A stretch of DNA of 64,000 bases, taken from contig JALCBJ010000003.1 of the NCBI GenBank assembly GCA_028066595.1, positions 72,936 through 136,935 of the forward strand. The letters are read 5' to 3'. Source of the DNA: Thermoanaerobaculia bacterium. Its GTDB lineage: Bacteria; Acidobacteriota; Thermoanaerobaculia; Multivoradales; J023. Positions 8,100 through 17,161 of the stretch are shown here, piece after piece (position 1 is the stretch's first letter; each line of letters opens with the position of its first letter). The position numbers and the translations under genes are program-made. The notes beneath the pieces were generated by a model that saw nothing but the letters and a program-made list of their open reading frames with translations, searched no databases and had not been told where the DNA came from.

Positions 8100-10274
8100 C
8101 TAGTGGCGCTTCCGAGCTTCCCGGCGTCGCCTCTTCGCTTCCGAGCCTGCCAGCTTCACCGTCGTCGCGAGCAGGTCTCGCAGCTGGTCTCGGATCTCCC
8201 GTTGTAGCGGCTTCTCGCCGTAGCTGGCGTCGAGGTAAAGGTCCACCAGACGCCCTCCGGGCTCAGCCGCCGCGGGGATCTCGATCGCAAGTCGCCGGCG
8301 CAGCTCGAGGGGCGCCGTCGCCTCGTCGACGCCGAAGCCCTGTTCTTCGAGGGTCGACCGCAATCGTTCGTAGGCTTCCACTGCACGCAGCGGCCGTCGC
8401 CTCCACAGCCACAACGCGGTCACCAAAGCAGCAAAGATCAGGAGACCCCCGAGCCGCACCTTAGGGGAGGTCCACAGAGCGAAGCCCTGCGTGGGCTCCC
8501 CCGCAACGACCGTCGTCAAGACGGTATCTGGTGCAAGGTCGGGATCTGGTTCCTCGGGCCAAAATCGATTCCACAACTCTGCGAGGCGCGTCTTCATCGC
8601 CTCGATGATGCTCTCTTGGTCGTCTGAGCCGTAGGTCAAGATATAGCGATCGAAGCGGTAGACGACGAAGTCGTATATCTGAATAGCGAGAAGGAAGAGA
8701 CCTCGGTCCGGCGCCGTCGGGCGGCCAGCGGGAGGTGTCGGATCAAAGACTTGCCAACCGTCCTCGGTCAGTGCTTCGACCCAGGCATGGGCGTTGCTCG
8801 CCCGCACCACGAGCTGGTCTTCCAGGTTGTTGACCTCGGCACCCAGGAAGCCTGTCACCAACCGCGACGGAATGCCTTCAGATCGAAGCATCAGCACCAT
8901 CGACGTAGCGAAGAGCTCACAATGGCCGCTTCGATGCTCGAAAAGGAACTCCTCGATCGGACGTCTCCCCTCGCGCCCGGCGAAGTCAGTGGTGTAGTCG
9001 ATCTCGTTGATCAACCACCGCTCCAGACGCCGAGACCGCTCAAACGCCGAGCCTTCGCCCATTACCTGGCGCGCCAGCTCCCGCACTCGCGGCGATGCAG
9101 CCGACGCATCGAGTCCGTCGGTACCATCGTGCGCCGCGATCACCACCTGGCGCGACACCAGCACATCGTAGTTCACGGCCTGCCCTCGCTGGGCCAGCCC
9201 ACGGTGCGCGAAGTCGCCGCCCGGGCCCCAACCCAAAGCACGCACGCTGCCCGGTCCCACGTCGACCGCCACGGTTTCCATGGGCAAAACCAAACTCGGA
9301 CTGTCGATGGGCTCCAAGCTCACCTGCCAGCGTCCGACCACATCGGGTCCCTCGCCCTCCGGCTCCAGACGCACGACGCCTTCGGCATCGGCCTCGAGCG
9401 CTCGAAACTCCCCATAGGATCGAGACCAGCGGTTCTCCGCATTGTCGTACGTCTCGAAACTGGCGCCTTTGAGTCGTAGATCTCCTGCATCGGGCCAGGA
9501 ACCGGTCTCTACTCCGATGCGCAGCACGACTTCTCGATTCTCGCGAATTCCCGAGGTCAGGCTCGATAGATTGACCTGATCGCTGAAACCGGTGGTGCGT
9601 GCGAGACCGATCTGCCCAGCTCCACGCCCGAGCACCCACGGCTTGCGTAGGCGCGGCATGGCTGCAAAGACCGGGATGGCGAGAGCGATGATCAACAGGA
9701 GCGACACCCAGCCGGCCCAGCTGATGCGAGGCAGCGGCGTGGCCCGGACGGGCTCCTTCGCGGGCTCCTTCTCCTTCTCGCGGGACACCGCACGTCCGAC
9801 AGCGGCGAGCATGCTGAGATGGGCCAGCCGCGCCAGACCGTACAGACACAGTGCCGCGGCGCCCACCAGGTAGAGAATCACCGTCATGTGGGAGCTGGTG
9901 GCCATGGCGGCCACGAACAAAAAGAAGATGGCCGAAAGGATGTGCCACTTTTCGTTCTCCTGCTTCATCGAGTAGAGCTTCACCACCAGGAGAAACAGAA
10001 GCAGATGAAGCAGCGCCCGCACCACCTGGTCACGCAGGAGAGATTGGCGGAGATCGATCGCCAGGACCGGCAGGTAGAGGAAGCCCAGCAGGTTGAGGGC
10101 AGTGTTGGACAGGACGATCGGGCGGCCGTCTTCGACCCGTTGCAGGAAGTAGACGACAAAGCCGGCATAGACGAAAAGTACCGGCCACTCGAGTACTTGA
10201 TTGAGCGGCAAGGGCAACGGCAACAAGAGGGCCAGCCATCCCACCAGAAGGCGCTTTTCGCGTGCGAATTTCAC
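8100..10274 (-). CDS. DUF3488/transglutaminase-like (TgpA-type) membrane protein
   Basis: N-terminal multi-TM, 'HRSGHCELFATSMVLMLRSEGIPSRLVTGFLG...NAHAWVEALTEDGWQVFDPTP' transglutaminase core. GTG start at 10274 (KFAREKRLLVGW). Confidence 0.92.
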   Translation of the reverse strand: MKFAREKRLLVGWLALLLPLPLPLNQVLEWPVLFVYAGFVVYFLQRVEDGRPIVLSNTALNLLGFLYLPVLAIDLRQSLLRDQVVRALLHLLLFLLVVKLYSMKQENEKWHILSAIFFLFVAAMATSSHMTVILYLVGAAALCLYGLARLAHLSMLAAVGRAVSREKEKEPAKEPVRATPLPRISWAGWVSLLLIIALAIPVFAAMPRLRKPWVLGRGAGQIGLARTTGFSDQVNLSSLTSGIRENREVVLRIGVETGSWPDAGDLRLKGASFETYDNAENRWSRSYGEFRALEADAEGVVRLEPEGEGPDVVGRWQVSLEPIDSPSLVLPMETVAVDVGPGSVRALGWGPGGDFAHRGLAQRGQAVNYDVLVSRQVVIAAHDGTDGLDASAASPRVRELARQVMGEGSAFERSRRLERWLINEIDYTTDFAGREGRRPIEEFLFEHRSGHCELFATSMVLMLRSEGIPSRLVTGFLGAEVNNLEDQLVVRASNAHAWVEALTEDGWQVFDPTPPAGRPTAPDRGLFLLAIQIYDFVVYRFDRYILTYGSDDQESIIEAMKTRLAELWNRFWPEEPDPDLAPDTVLTTVVAGEPTQGFALWTSPKVRLGGLLIFAALVTALWLWRRRPLRAVEAYERLRSTLEEQGFGVDEATAPLELRRRLAIEIPAAAEPGGRLVDLYLDASYGEKPLQREIRDQLRDLLATTVKLAGSEAKRRRREARKRH

Positions 10275-10287
10275 CGTGGAGACACCA

Positions 10288-11343
10288 TCACGCCACGTCG
10301 CGTCGGCCAGGTTGCTCGGGTTCCGACATCGACAGCTCCAAGCTGCGGGTGGCTTGGGCCGGTGCCAAGAGGGCTCGCGACTCCACCGGCTTGGCCTCCA
10401 CCAATGCCAGCACTTCCAAGATGTTGCGACGCTGGCGGCGGCCCGTCGCGAAGGGGACACGGACATCGCGCGTCACGAGGGAGACCTCGAATCCGTCGTC
10501 GAGGAAATCGAGCGCGGCAGTAGCCGCCTCGCTCACCAAGCGCTCGAACCGTTGGCGGTCGGCCTCCTCTTTCAGACTCCCGATGGCGTTGTCGAACACG
10601 ATCGCAAGCCTCTGCGAGGCTTCGCTCTGCCGTTGCTGGAAGATGAGCCGACCATGGCGCGCGCTCTGCTTCCAGTGCATATGTCGAGGGTCGTCTCCCG
10701 GGTGATAGTCCCGGAGACCGTAGAGCTCGTGGCCCCAGCCCGGACGCCGGGTCGCTTCGTCACCGGCGCGCCCTGCTTCGGCCGGTCGCGAAAGAGCCGC
10801 ACCGAAGATTTCGGGATAGATCAAGATCTCCAAGTCGGTGCGTAGATGAATCCCCTTGCGGAAGAGGCCTAACGGGAAGAGCGACACGACATGCACGGCT
10901 CGGACCCTGCGCAGCCCGCGCCGACGCATCATCAACTCGAGACGCCCCCGAATCTCCTCCTTCGGCGCCAATGACGCCACGAAACAGGGTGTCGGTCTGC
11001 GGCGACCGGAACGCACCGGAGGTTCCACGTCTTTCGGGTCGATGGTGAGAAGCAACATCCATCGCGGCAACAGCCTGCCCCGATGTCGCAACTGAAAACG
11101 CAAGTGGCACGGGGAGTTGGCATAGAGCTCTCCCAGCTCGTCCAGGTCCAACTCCAGACCCCTGACGTTGACACGAGCCATCCACGCCGACACCAAGAAG
11201 ACCGCGACCATGGTGGCCACGATCAAAAACAGACCGTTGTTGCCAGTGTTGGTCGCGGCAGCGGTCAGGACCACCGTGGAGGCGACGTAGAAGACGCCGA
11301 CCCGCGTCAGGGAGATGCCATCGGATCGCGCCGCCGCGCTCAC
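10288..11343 (-). CDS. DUF58 domain-containing protein
   Basis: 'DYHPGDDPRHMHWKQSARHGRLIFQQRQSE' is the characteristic DUF58 segment. Confidence 0.93.
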   Translation of the reverse strand: MSAAARSDGISLTRVGVFYVASTVVLTAAATNTGNNGLFLIVATMVAVFLVSAWMARVNVRGLELDLDELGELYANSPCHLRFQLRHRGRLLPRWMLLLTIDPKDVEPPVRSGRRRPTPCFVASLAPKEEIRGRLELMMRRRGLRRVRAVHVVSLFPLGLFRKGIHLRTDLEILIYPEIFGAALSRPAEAGRAGDEATRRPGWGHELYGLRDYHPGDDPRHMHWKQSARHGRLIFQQRQSEASQRLAIVFDNAIGSLKEEADRQRFERLVSEAATAALDFLDDGFEVSLVTRDVRVPFATGRRQRRNILEVLALVEAKPVESRALLAPAQATRSLELSMSEPEQPGRRDVA

Positions 11344-11394
11344 CGCAGGGTGCTCTCGCCGAAGGCTGAGTGTAGCTCCGTCACCGCGCTCGCA

Positions 11395-12381
11395 TCAGAG
11401 TGGCACCGGCGTGGTCGACAAGATCTGGCGGATGGCGTCGCGGGCCTCGTCCGTATCACCAGTGCCGCGCTTCAAGGTCACGCGATGGCTGAGCACAGGA
11501 ACCGCCAGGCGCTGCACGTCGTCAGGCACCGCATAGTCGCGACCTTCGCACAACGCCAAGGCCTGGGTCGCTCGATAGAGGCTTTGGACACCGCGGGTCG
11601 AGACCGGCAGAGCGAACTCCGCTCCTTTGCGCGTCGTCTCGGCCAGCTGCAAGATATAGTCCGCCAGCTTTTCGGTGACCTTGACCTCCCGAGCGCGCTG
11701 CTGCAAAGACACCAGCTCCGCCTGATCGAGCGCCGGCTCGACGCGGTCGACGAGCGCGTCGACCCCGCCCGAGAGGATGAGGCGCCGCTCCTCGTCGCGC
11801 GGAGGGTAACCCATGGTGAGGGACATGAGAAAACGGTCGAGCTGCGACTCTGGCAGCGGGTAGGTTCCCAGATACTCCAGCGGATTCTGCGTTGCCAAGA
11901 CCAGGAAGGGACGGCTCAGCTGATATCGACGCCGCTCCACGGAGACCTTTCGCTCGCTCATGGCTTCGAGCAAGGCAGATTGCGTCTTGGGGGTGGCCCG
12001 ATTGATCTCATCGGCGAGGACGACGTTGGCGAACAGTGGCCCCGGAACGAACTCGAACGTCTGCTGTTCCTGACGATAGATCGAGACGCCGATGATGTCT
12101 GAGGGCAGCAGGTCACTGGTGAACTGGATGCGCTGAAAGGCGAGGCCCAGTGCGCGAGCCAGAGTTCGTGCCAGGGTCGTCTTGCCAACACCCGGAACGT
12201 CCTCCACCAGCAGGTGGCCGTCGGCCAGCAAGCACACCACCGCCAGACGAATGACGTCGCGCTTGCCGCGCACGACCTGGGCTACCGTGTCCTCGAGTCG
12301 CCTCAAAGCCGATAGATCGGCGGCGGCCGGCGTGGTTAGATCGGCTGCTGGAGAGATCGTGGCCGTCGAAGTCGTCATCAA
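11395..12381 (-). CDS. MoxR family AAA ATPase
   Basis: 'HLLVEDVPGVGKTTLARTLARALGLAFQRIQFTSDLLPSDIIG...DEINRATPKTQSALLEAMSE...ATQNPLE'. Confidence 0.96.
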   Translation of the reverse strand: MMTTSTATISPAADLTTPAAADLSALRRLEDTVAQVVRGKRDVIRLAVVCLLADGHLLVEDVPGVGKTTLARTLARALGLAFQRIQFTSDLLPSDIIGVSIYRQEQQTFEFVPGPLFANVVLADEINRATPKTQSALLEAMSERKVSVERRRYQLSRPFLVLATQNPLEYLGTYPLPESQLDRFLMSLTMGYPPRDEERRLILSGGVDALVDRVEPALDQAELVSLQQRAREVKVTEKLADYILQLAETTRKGAEFALPVSTRGVQSLYRATQALALCEGRDYAVPDDVQRLAVPVLSHRVTLKRGTGDTDEARDAIRQILSTTPVPL

Positions 12382-12439
12382 CGGTCCTTTACGGATGTCG
12401 GTGCTCGGCGGTTGAGGCCCGCTACGGGCCCCGACGAGT

Positions 12440-13066
12440 TCAGCTGCCCGCGGACTGAAATTCGCGGTACTGAGAACGCTCGGCGGGGGGCACGGACTTG
12501 TTCAGGTTGACGGCGAAGACGTCACCCTCTTCGAAGAGAACGCCAGTCTTCTGGAAACCCACCTGCTCGCTGACACCCTTCGACATCGCCGGCAACTCCA
12601 GGTACTCCAGCCAAGAGGCCTTCTCGGCACCCGAGGCTCCGGCCTGAGTGACCTCCACGGTGATTCCCTGGAGGGCCTCGCCGCGACCGTCGTAGAGAAC
12701 CAAGAGGTCGAAAACGATGGTGTGAGGCTGTGGACCCGGAACGAGGTCAACGATTGCGACGTCGGTCGAAGCTTCGTCTCCTGCTCCATCTCCCACCGGC
12801 GTCGGAGTCTCGGCCGCCTCTCCCTCCGGCGTCGGAGTCTCGGCCGCCTCTCCCTCGGCAACTTCGTCTCCGGCCTCGCTATCTGCCGCTTCGTCCACCG
12901 CCTCGTTCTCCAACTCGGGATACCAGCTATTCAGGCTGACGGTGTACTGAGCACGCTTGGCGGCCACCTGCTCTTCGGGACTTCCCGCCTGACAGCCGGC
13001 GAGGAGGAGCGAGAGCAGAGCGAAGGCGGTGAGAAGCGAAAAGAAACGGCGCACGTCGAACTCCAT
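12440..13066 (-). CDS. Hypothetical lipoprotein with acidic/Pro-Thr linker
   Basis: 'LLSLLLAGCQAGSPEEQ' lipobox; ETPTP repeats. Start at MEFDVRRFFS. Confidence 0.75.
   Translation of the reverse strand: MEFDVRRFFSLLTAFALLSLLLAGCQAGSPEEQVAAKRAQYTVSLNSWYPELENEAVDEAADSEAGDEVAEGEAAETPTPEGEAAETPTPVGDGAGDEASTDVAIVDLVPGPQPHTIVFDLLVLYDGRGEALQGITVEVTQAGASGAEKASWLEYLELPAMSKGVSEQVGFQKTGVLFEEGDVFAVNLNKSVPPAERSQYREFQSAGS
12796..12855. repeat. 30-bp tandem duplication encoding EAAETPTP linker repeats
   Basis: ccggcgtcggagtctcggccgcctctccct present twice back to back. Confidence 0.95.
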
Positions 13067-13088
13067 GTGGGGCGTTGGATCTCTTACG

Positions 13089-13796
13089 TCAGGGCAGCAG
13101 ATTATAGCGAAGGATCGCCCAGATCGCCGAGACGCCGTCCTTCCAACCGATCTTCTTGCCTTCGGCATAGGTACGCCCGTGGTACGAGATCGGTACTTCG
13201 TAGACCCGCCACTTCTTGCTCTTCGCCACCTTGGCCGTGAGCTCCGGCTCGATGCCGAATCGATCGGATCGAAGCTTCATGCCTCGCAACACTTCCGCAC
13301 GAAAGACCTTGTAGCAGGTCTCCATGTCGGAGAGGTTGAGGTCGGTCATCATGTTGCTGAGCATGGTGAGGACGCGATTGCCTACCGAATGCCAGAAGAA
13401 GAGGACACGATGGGGTCCGGACAGGAAGCGCGAGCCGTAGACCACGTCGGCCAAGTCGTCGAGTATCGGCTGGAGCAACACGGGATACTCGCGCGGGTCG
13501 TACTCGAGGTCGGCATCCTGCACGAGGACGATGTCGCCACCCGCACGCTCGAATCCGGTCCGCAACGCGGCACCCTTGCCGCGGTTGCTCTCGTGCTCGA
13601 CGTAGGTCATCGGAAACTCGCCCGACGCGTCCAGCCGGCGCAACACGTCGCGAGTCCCGTCCCGGGATCCGTCGTCCACGACCACCATCTCCAAGCTCAA
13701 CCCCTCCGGCAACGGTGCCGCGAGGACCCGACGAAGCAAGGTCTCTACGGTCGCTTCTTCGTTGTATGCGGGGATAACGACGCTGAGCTGAGTCAT
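13089..13796 (-). CDS. Glycosyltransferase family 2
   Basis: 'MTQLSVVIPAYNEEATVETLLRRV...EMVVVDDGSRDGTRDVLRRL...VLVQDADLEYDPREYP'. Confidence 0.93.
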   Translation of the reverse strand: MTQLSVVIPAYNEEATVETLLRRVLAAPLPEGLSLEMVVVDDGSRDGTRDVLRRLDASGEFPMTYVEHESNRGKGAALRTGFERAGGDIVLVQDADLEYDPREYPVLLQPILDDLADVVYGSRFLSGPHRVLFFWHSVGNRVLTMLSNMMTDLNLSDMETCYKVFRAEVLRGMKLRSDRFGIEPELTAKVAKSKKWRVYEVPISYHGRTYAEGKKIGWKDGVSAIWAILRYNLLP

Positions 13797-14057
13797 GCTT
13801 CTGAGACGACTTTCGCTGGTAGGGGCCTGGCAGGCTAGGACCGACGATCTCGGCCCGGACTTACGCCTCTTGACTGCCTCTTTGGGATGCACTACTCTCG
13901 TGCTCGACCAAGGTATTTCGAACCTTCGAACGGAGCTTCGAGAGGCGAGAGTATAGCGTCCCTCCAGCCTCGACTCGTCGGTCTTCTCAGCATCAGACCC
14001 GTCTTCACGAGCCACGTCAACGCGCAGGTGGCCTGCGCGCGAGGAAGGATCGCAATC

Positions 14058-15113
14058 ATGGCCCGAGCTTCGCAAAACTCCGAAACCGACAAGACCAAGG
14101 CCCTCGAAGGTGCGGTCGCACAGATCGAACGCCAATTCGGCCAGGGCTCGATCATGCGATTGGGCCAGCACGAGACGCTGTCCATCGCGTCGATCCCCAG
14201 CGGTTCCTTGGCAGTCGATACCGCTATCGGTATCGGCGGCTTCCCGAGGGGTCGCGTGGTAGAGGTCTTCGGACCCGAGTCGTCCGGCAAGACGACACTG
14301 GCTCTTTCAGTGGTCGCCGGCGCCCAACGCCACGGCGGTGCGGCCGCGTTCATCGACGCCGAGCATGCCCTCGATGCCGAGTACGCGACCAAGATCGGCG
14401 TCGATATCGACAACCTGCTGGTCTCGCAGCCCGATTCGGGCGAACAGGCTCTGGAGATCGCCGAGATGCTCGTGCGCTCCAACGCCGTCGACGTGGTCGT
14501 GGTCGATTCGGTAGCGGCCCTCGTTCCCCGCGCCGAGCTCGAGGGCGAGATGGGCGATTCCCACGTCGGCCTGCAGGCGCGCTTGATGTCGCAAGCGTTG
14601 CGCAAGCTCACCGCCATCGTCGCCAAGTCGAATACATGCCTGGTCTTCATCAACCAGATTCGCGAGAAGATCGGTGTCATGTTCGGCAGCCCGGAGACCA
14701 CCACCGGAGGTCGGGCGCTCAAGTTCTACTCCTCCGTACGCATCGACATCCGCCGCATCGCGGCGATCAAGGACGGCGACCAGGTCGTGGGCAGCCGCGC
14801 AAAGATCAAGGTGGTGAAAAACAAGACCGCAGCGCCGTTTCGTCAGGCAGAGTTCGACATCGACTACGGCGAAGGCATCTCACGCACCGGAGAGCTGATC
14901 GACATGGGCGTGGAGAACAAGCTCGTGGTGAAAAGCGGAGCCTGGTACAGTTACGGCGAAGTCCGTCTAGGTCAGGGTCGGGAGAACGCCAAGCGGTTCC
15001 TGCGCGAGAACGACGATCTCGCCGATGAGTTGGAATCCAAGCTGCGCGAGGTTCTCGGCTTGCCGCCGATGCCCGCCAGGACCGATTCGGACGACGACCA
15101 GGAACAGAACTAG
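14058..15113 (+). CDS. recA: Recombinase RecA
   Basis: '[22 protein letters not shown]...[20 protein letters not shown]...[34 protein letters not shown]'. Confidence 0.99.
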   Translation: MARASQNSETDKTKALEGAVAQIERQFGQGSIMRLGQHETLSIASIPSGSLAVDTAIGIGGFPRGRVVEVFGPESSGKTTLALSVVAGAQRHGGAAAFIDAEHALDAEYATKIGVDIDNLLVSQPDSGEQALEIAEMLVRSNAVDVVVVDSVAALVPRAELEGEMGDSHVGLQARLMSQALRKLTAIVAKSNTCLVFINQIREKIGVMFGSPETTTGGRALKFYSSVRIDIRRIAAIKDGDQVVGSRAKIKVVKNKTAAPFRQAEFDIDYGEGISRTGELIDMGVENKLVVKSGAWYSYGEVRLGQGRENAKRFLRENDDLADELESKLREVLGLPPMPARTDSDDDQEQN

Positions 15114-15163
15114 CATCGCAGCCGTCCCGTCGAGGCCGCTGCCAAAACTCCCGACGGACGAAC

Positions 15164-17161
15164 ATGACGGCGACACTCCCTCGATCAGGCTCTCTGCGAG
15201 ACCGCCCGGTCCTCGCTCTCGTTCTGCTAACGCTCTGTGCGGCGCTCTGTTCGCCGCCCGCCGCCGTTCTCGCGCAGGACGCGGGGGCTAGCGGTGTCGA
15301 CCTCGCAGGGGCCGAGCTTTCGGTACCCGTCAACATGTCGGCGACACCGCTGCGGCTGACGACGTCGCTTCAAGAGGGAACCGAGGTACGAGTCACACTC
15401 AGCGGCGTCTCGGAAACGGTCGTCGTAGGTGAAGACGGCGCCTTCACGACCGCAACGTTGAAGCTCGGCGGCGGCGTCAACCAGGTAACGCTGAACGCAG
15501 CAGGACAGAGTCGTGAAGTCCGGGTACCGACGCTGCCGGGCTGGACATCGATCCTGCCGCCCCTCCTCGCCGTCATCCTGGCGCTGATCTTCAAAGACGT
15601 GCTGGTGGCGCTTTTCCTCGGCATCCTGTTCGGCGCCATGATGATTGAGAGCTGGCACCCCGGCGCCGCCTTTGCGAGGACCATCGACACCTACATCGTG
15701 AATTCGCTCACCGATGCGTCGCATATCTCGGTCTTGTTGTTCACCAGCTTGTTGGGCGGCATGGTCGGCGTGGTGACCAAGAGCGGGGGTACCCAGGGCA
15801 TCGTCGAGCGGTTGCGCCCATGGGCCACATCACGACGTCGCGGTCAGATCGCTACGTGGTTCATGGGCCTGGCGATTTTCTTCGACGACTACGCCAACAC
15901 ATTGATCGTCGGCCCGACCATGCGACCGATCACCGACCGGTTGAAGATCAGTCGCGAGAAGCTCGCCTATATCGTCGACTCCACTGCAGCCCCCGTGGTC
16001 TGTCTGTTCCCCATCTCCACGTGGGTGGGATTCGAGATCGGCCTGATCGGCGACGCCTTCGAGAAGCTGGGCCTCGAAGCCGATGCCTACGGTGCGTTCC
16101 TGTCGTCGATCCCCTACCGCTTTTACCCATTCTTCGCTATCACGCTGGTGCTGATGCTGGCCATCACCCGTTTCGATTTCGGCGCCATGCGTCGAGCCGA
16201 GATGAGGGCCATGAACGAAGGGAAGGTACTCGGAGACGATGCCCGACCCATCGCGGACTATGCCAGTCAGGGCATTCAACCGTCGACAGACAGTCCCAAG
16301 CGAGCTCTCAACGCCCTCGTCCCGATCGCGACGGTGGTGCTGGTGACACTCTTCGGGCTGTGGCAAACCGGCTCGCAAGCGCTGGCCGAGAAGGGCGAAC
16401 CGGCAGCGGAGGGTTTCTGGCTCGGGATACGCCAGCTGCTACAAGGCGCCGACAGCTACGTGGCCCTGCTCTGGGCCAGCTTGGCGGGTGCGTTGGTGGC
16501 TCTCGTGCTGCCGCTCTTCCAGCGGATCTTTCGTGTCGAAGAAGGCGTCAGCGCTCTGGTGGCCGGCATCAAGTCGATGTTGCTAGCGCTTCTCGTGTTG
16601 ACCATGGCATGGTCGCTTTCCGCCGTATGCGAGGGCTTGTCAACGGCCCACTATCTCTCGGGACTGGCCCAGGGAAACCTCGAGCCGCACCTTCTGCCGG
16701 CCTTGACCTTCGTGCTCGCGGCAGCCGTTGCGTTCGCCACCGGCAGCTCGTGGGGGACTCTGGGCATCATGGAACCGCTGATCATTCCCATCGCCCACGC
16801 GCTGTCGGTGGACGCCGGCTACAGCTTTGGCGATCCGGTCTACCAAGTCGCCATGATGGGCTCCATCGGTGCGGTGCTCACCGGTGCGGTGTGGGGCGAC
16901 CATTGCTCGCCCATCTCCGACACGACGATCCTTTCGTCCATGGCCTCTGGATGCGATCACGTGGCTCACGTTCGCACCCAGCTACCCTACGCCCTCACCA
17001 CCGGGGCAATGGCCATCTTCGTCGGCGCCGTTCCGGCAGCCTACGGCGCTCCCGCCTGGTCGATGCTTCTGCTGGGTATCGCTATGATCTGCGTGGGCGT
17101 CGTGTTCTTCAGCCGGCGTCAACGGGCCTCTGAGGAGGCCGGGGAGCCGGCCGTTGGCTGA
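15164..17161 (+). CDS. Na+/H+ antiporter NhaC family protein with N-terminal signal peptide and extra periplasmic domain
   Basis: 'GLAIFFDDYANTLIVGPTMRPITDRLKISREKLAYIVDSTAAPVVCLFPISTWVGFEIGLI'; N-terminal 'ALCSPPAAVLAQDAG' signal-like sequence. Confidence 0.88.
   Translation: MTATLPRSGSLRDRPVLALVLLTLCAALCSPPAAVLAQDAGASGVDLAGAELSVPVNMSATPLRLTTSLQEGTEVRVTLSGVSETVVVGEDGAFTTATLKLGGGVNQVTLNAAGQSREVRVPTLPGWTSILPPLLAVILALIFKDVLVALFLGILFGAMMIESWHPGAAFARTIDTYIVNSLTDASHISVLLFTSLLGGMVGVVTKSGGTQGIVERLRPWATSRRRGQIATWFMGLAIFFDDYANTLIVGPTMRPITDRLKISREKLAYIVDSTAAPVVCLFPISTWVGFEIGLIGDAFEKLGLEADAYGAFLSSIPYRFYPFFAITLVLMLAITRFDFGAMRRAEMRAMNEGKVLGDDARPIADYASQGIQPSTDSPKRALNALVPIATVVLVTLFGLWQTGSQALAEKGEPAAEGFWLGIRQLLQGADSYVALLWASLAGALVALVLPLFQRIFRVEEGVSALVAGIKSMLLALLVLTMAWSLSAVCEGLSTAHYLSGLAQGNLEPHLLPALTFVLAAAVAFATGSSWGTLGIMEPLIIPIAHALSVDAGYSFGDPVYQVAMMGSIGAVLTGAVWGDHCSPISDTTILSSMASGCDHVAHVRTQLPYALTTGAMAIFVGAVPAAYGAPAWSMLLLGIAMICVGVVFFSRRQRASEEAGEPAVG

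Noticed and set aside
8100-12381. MoxR-DUF58-transglutaminase operon as a novel system
   Set aside because: This gene order is a widespread, well-known arrangement; annotated but not scored as novel.
15820-17133. 437-aa plus-strand ORF inside the antiporter gene
   Set aside because: Out-of-frame overlap of NhaC coding sequence with Arg-rich composition and no domain.
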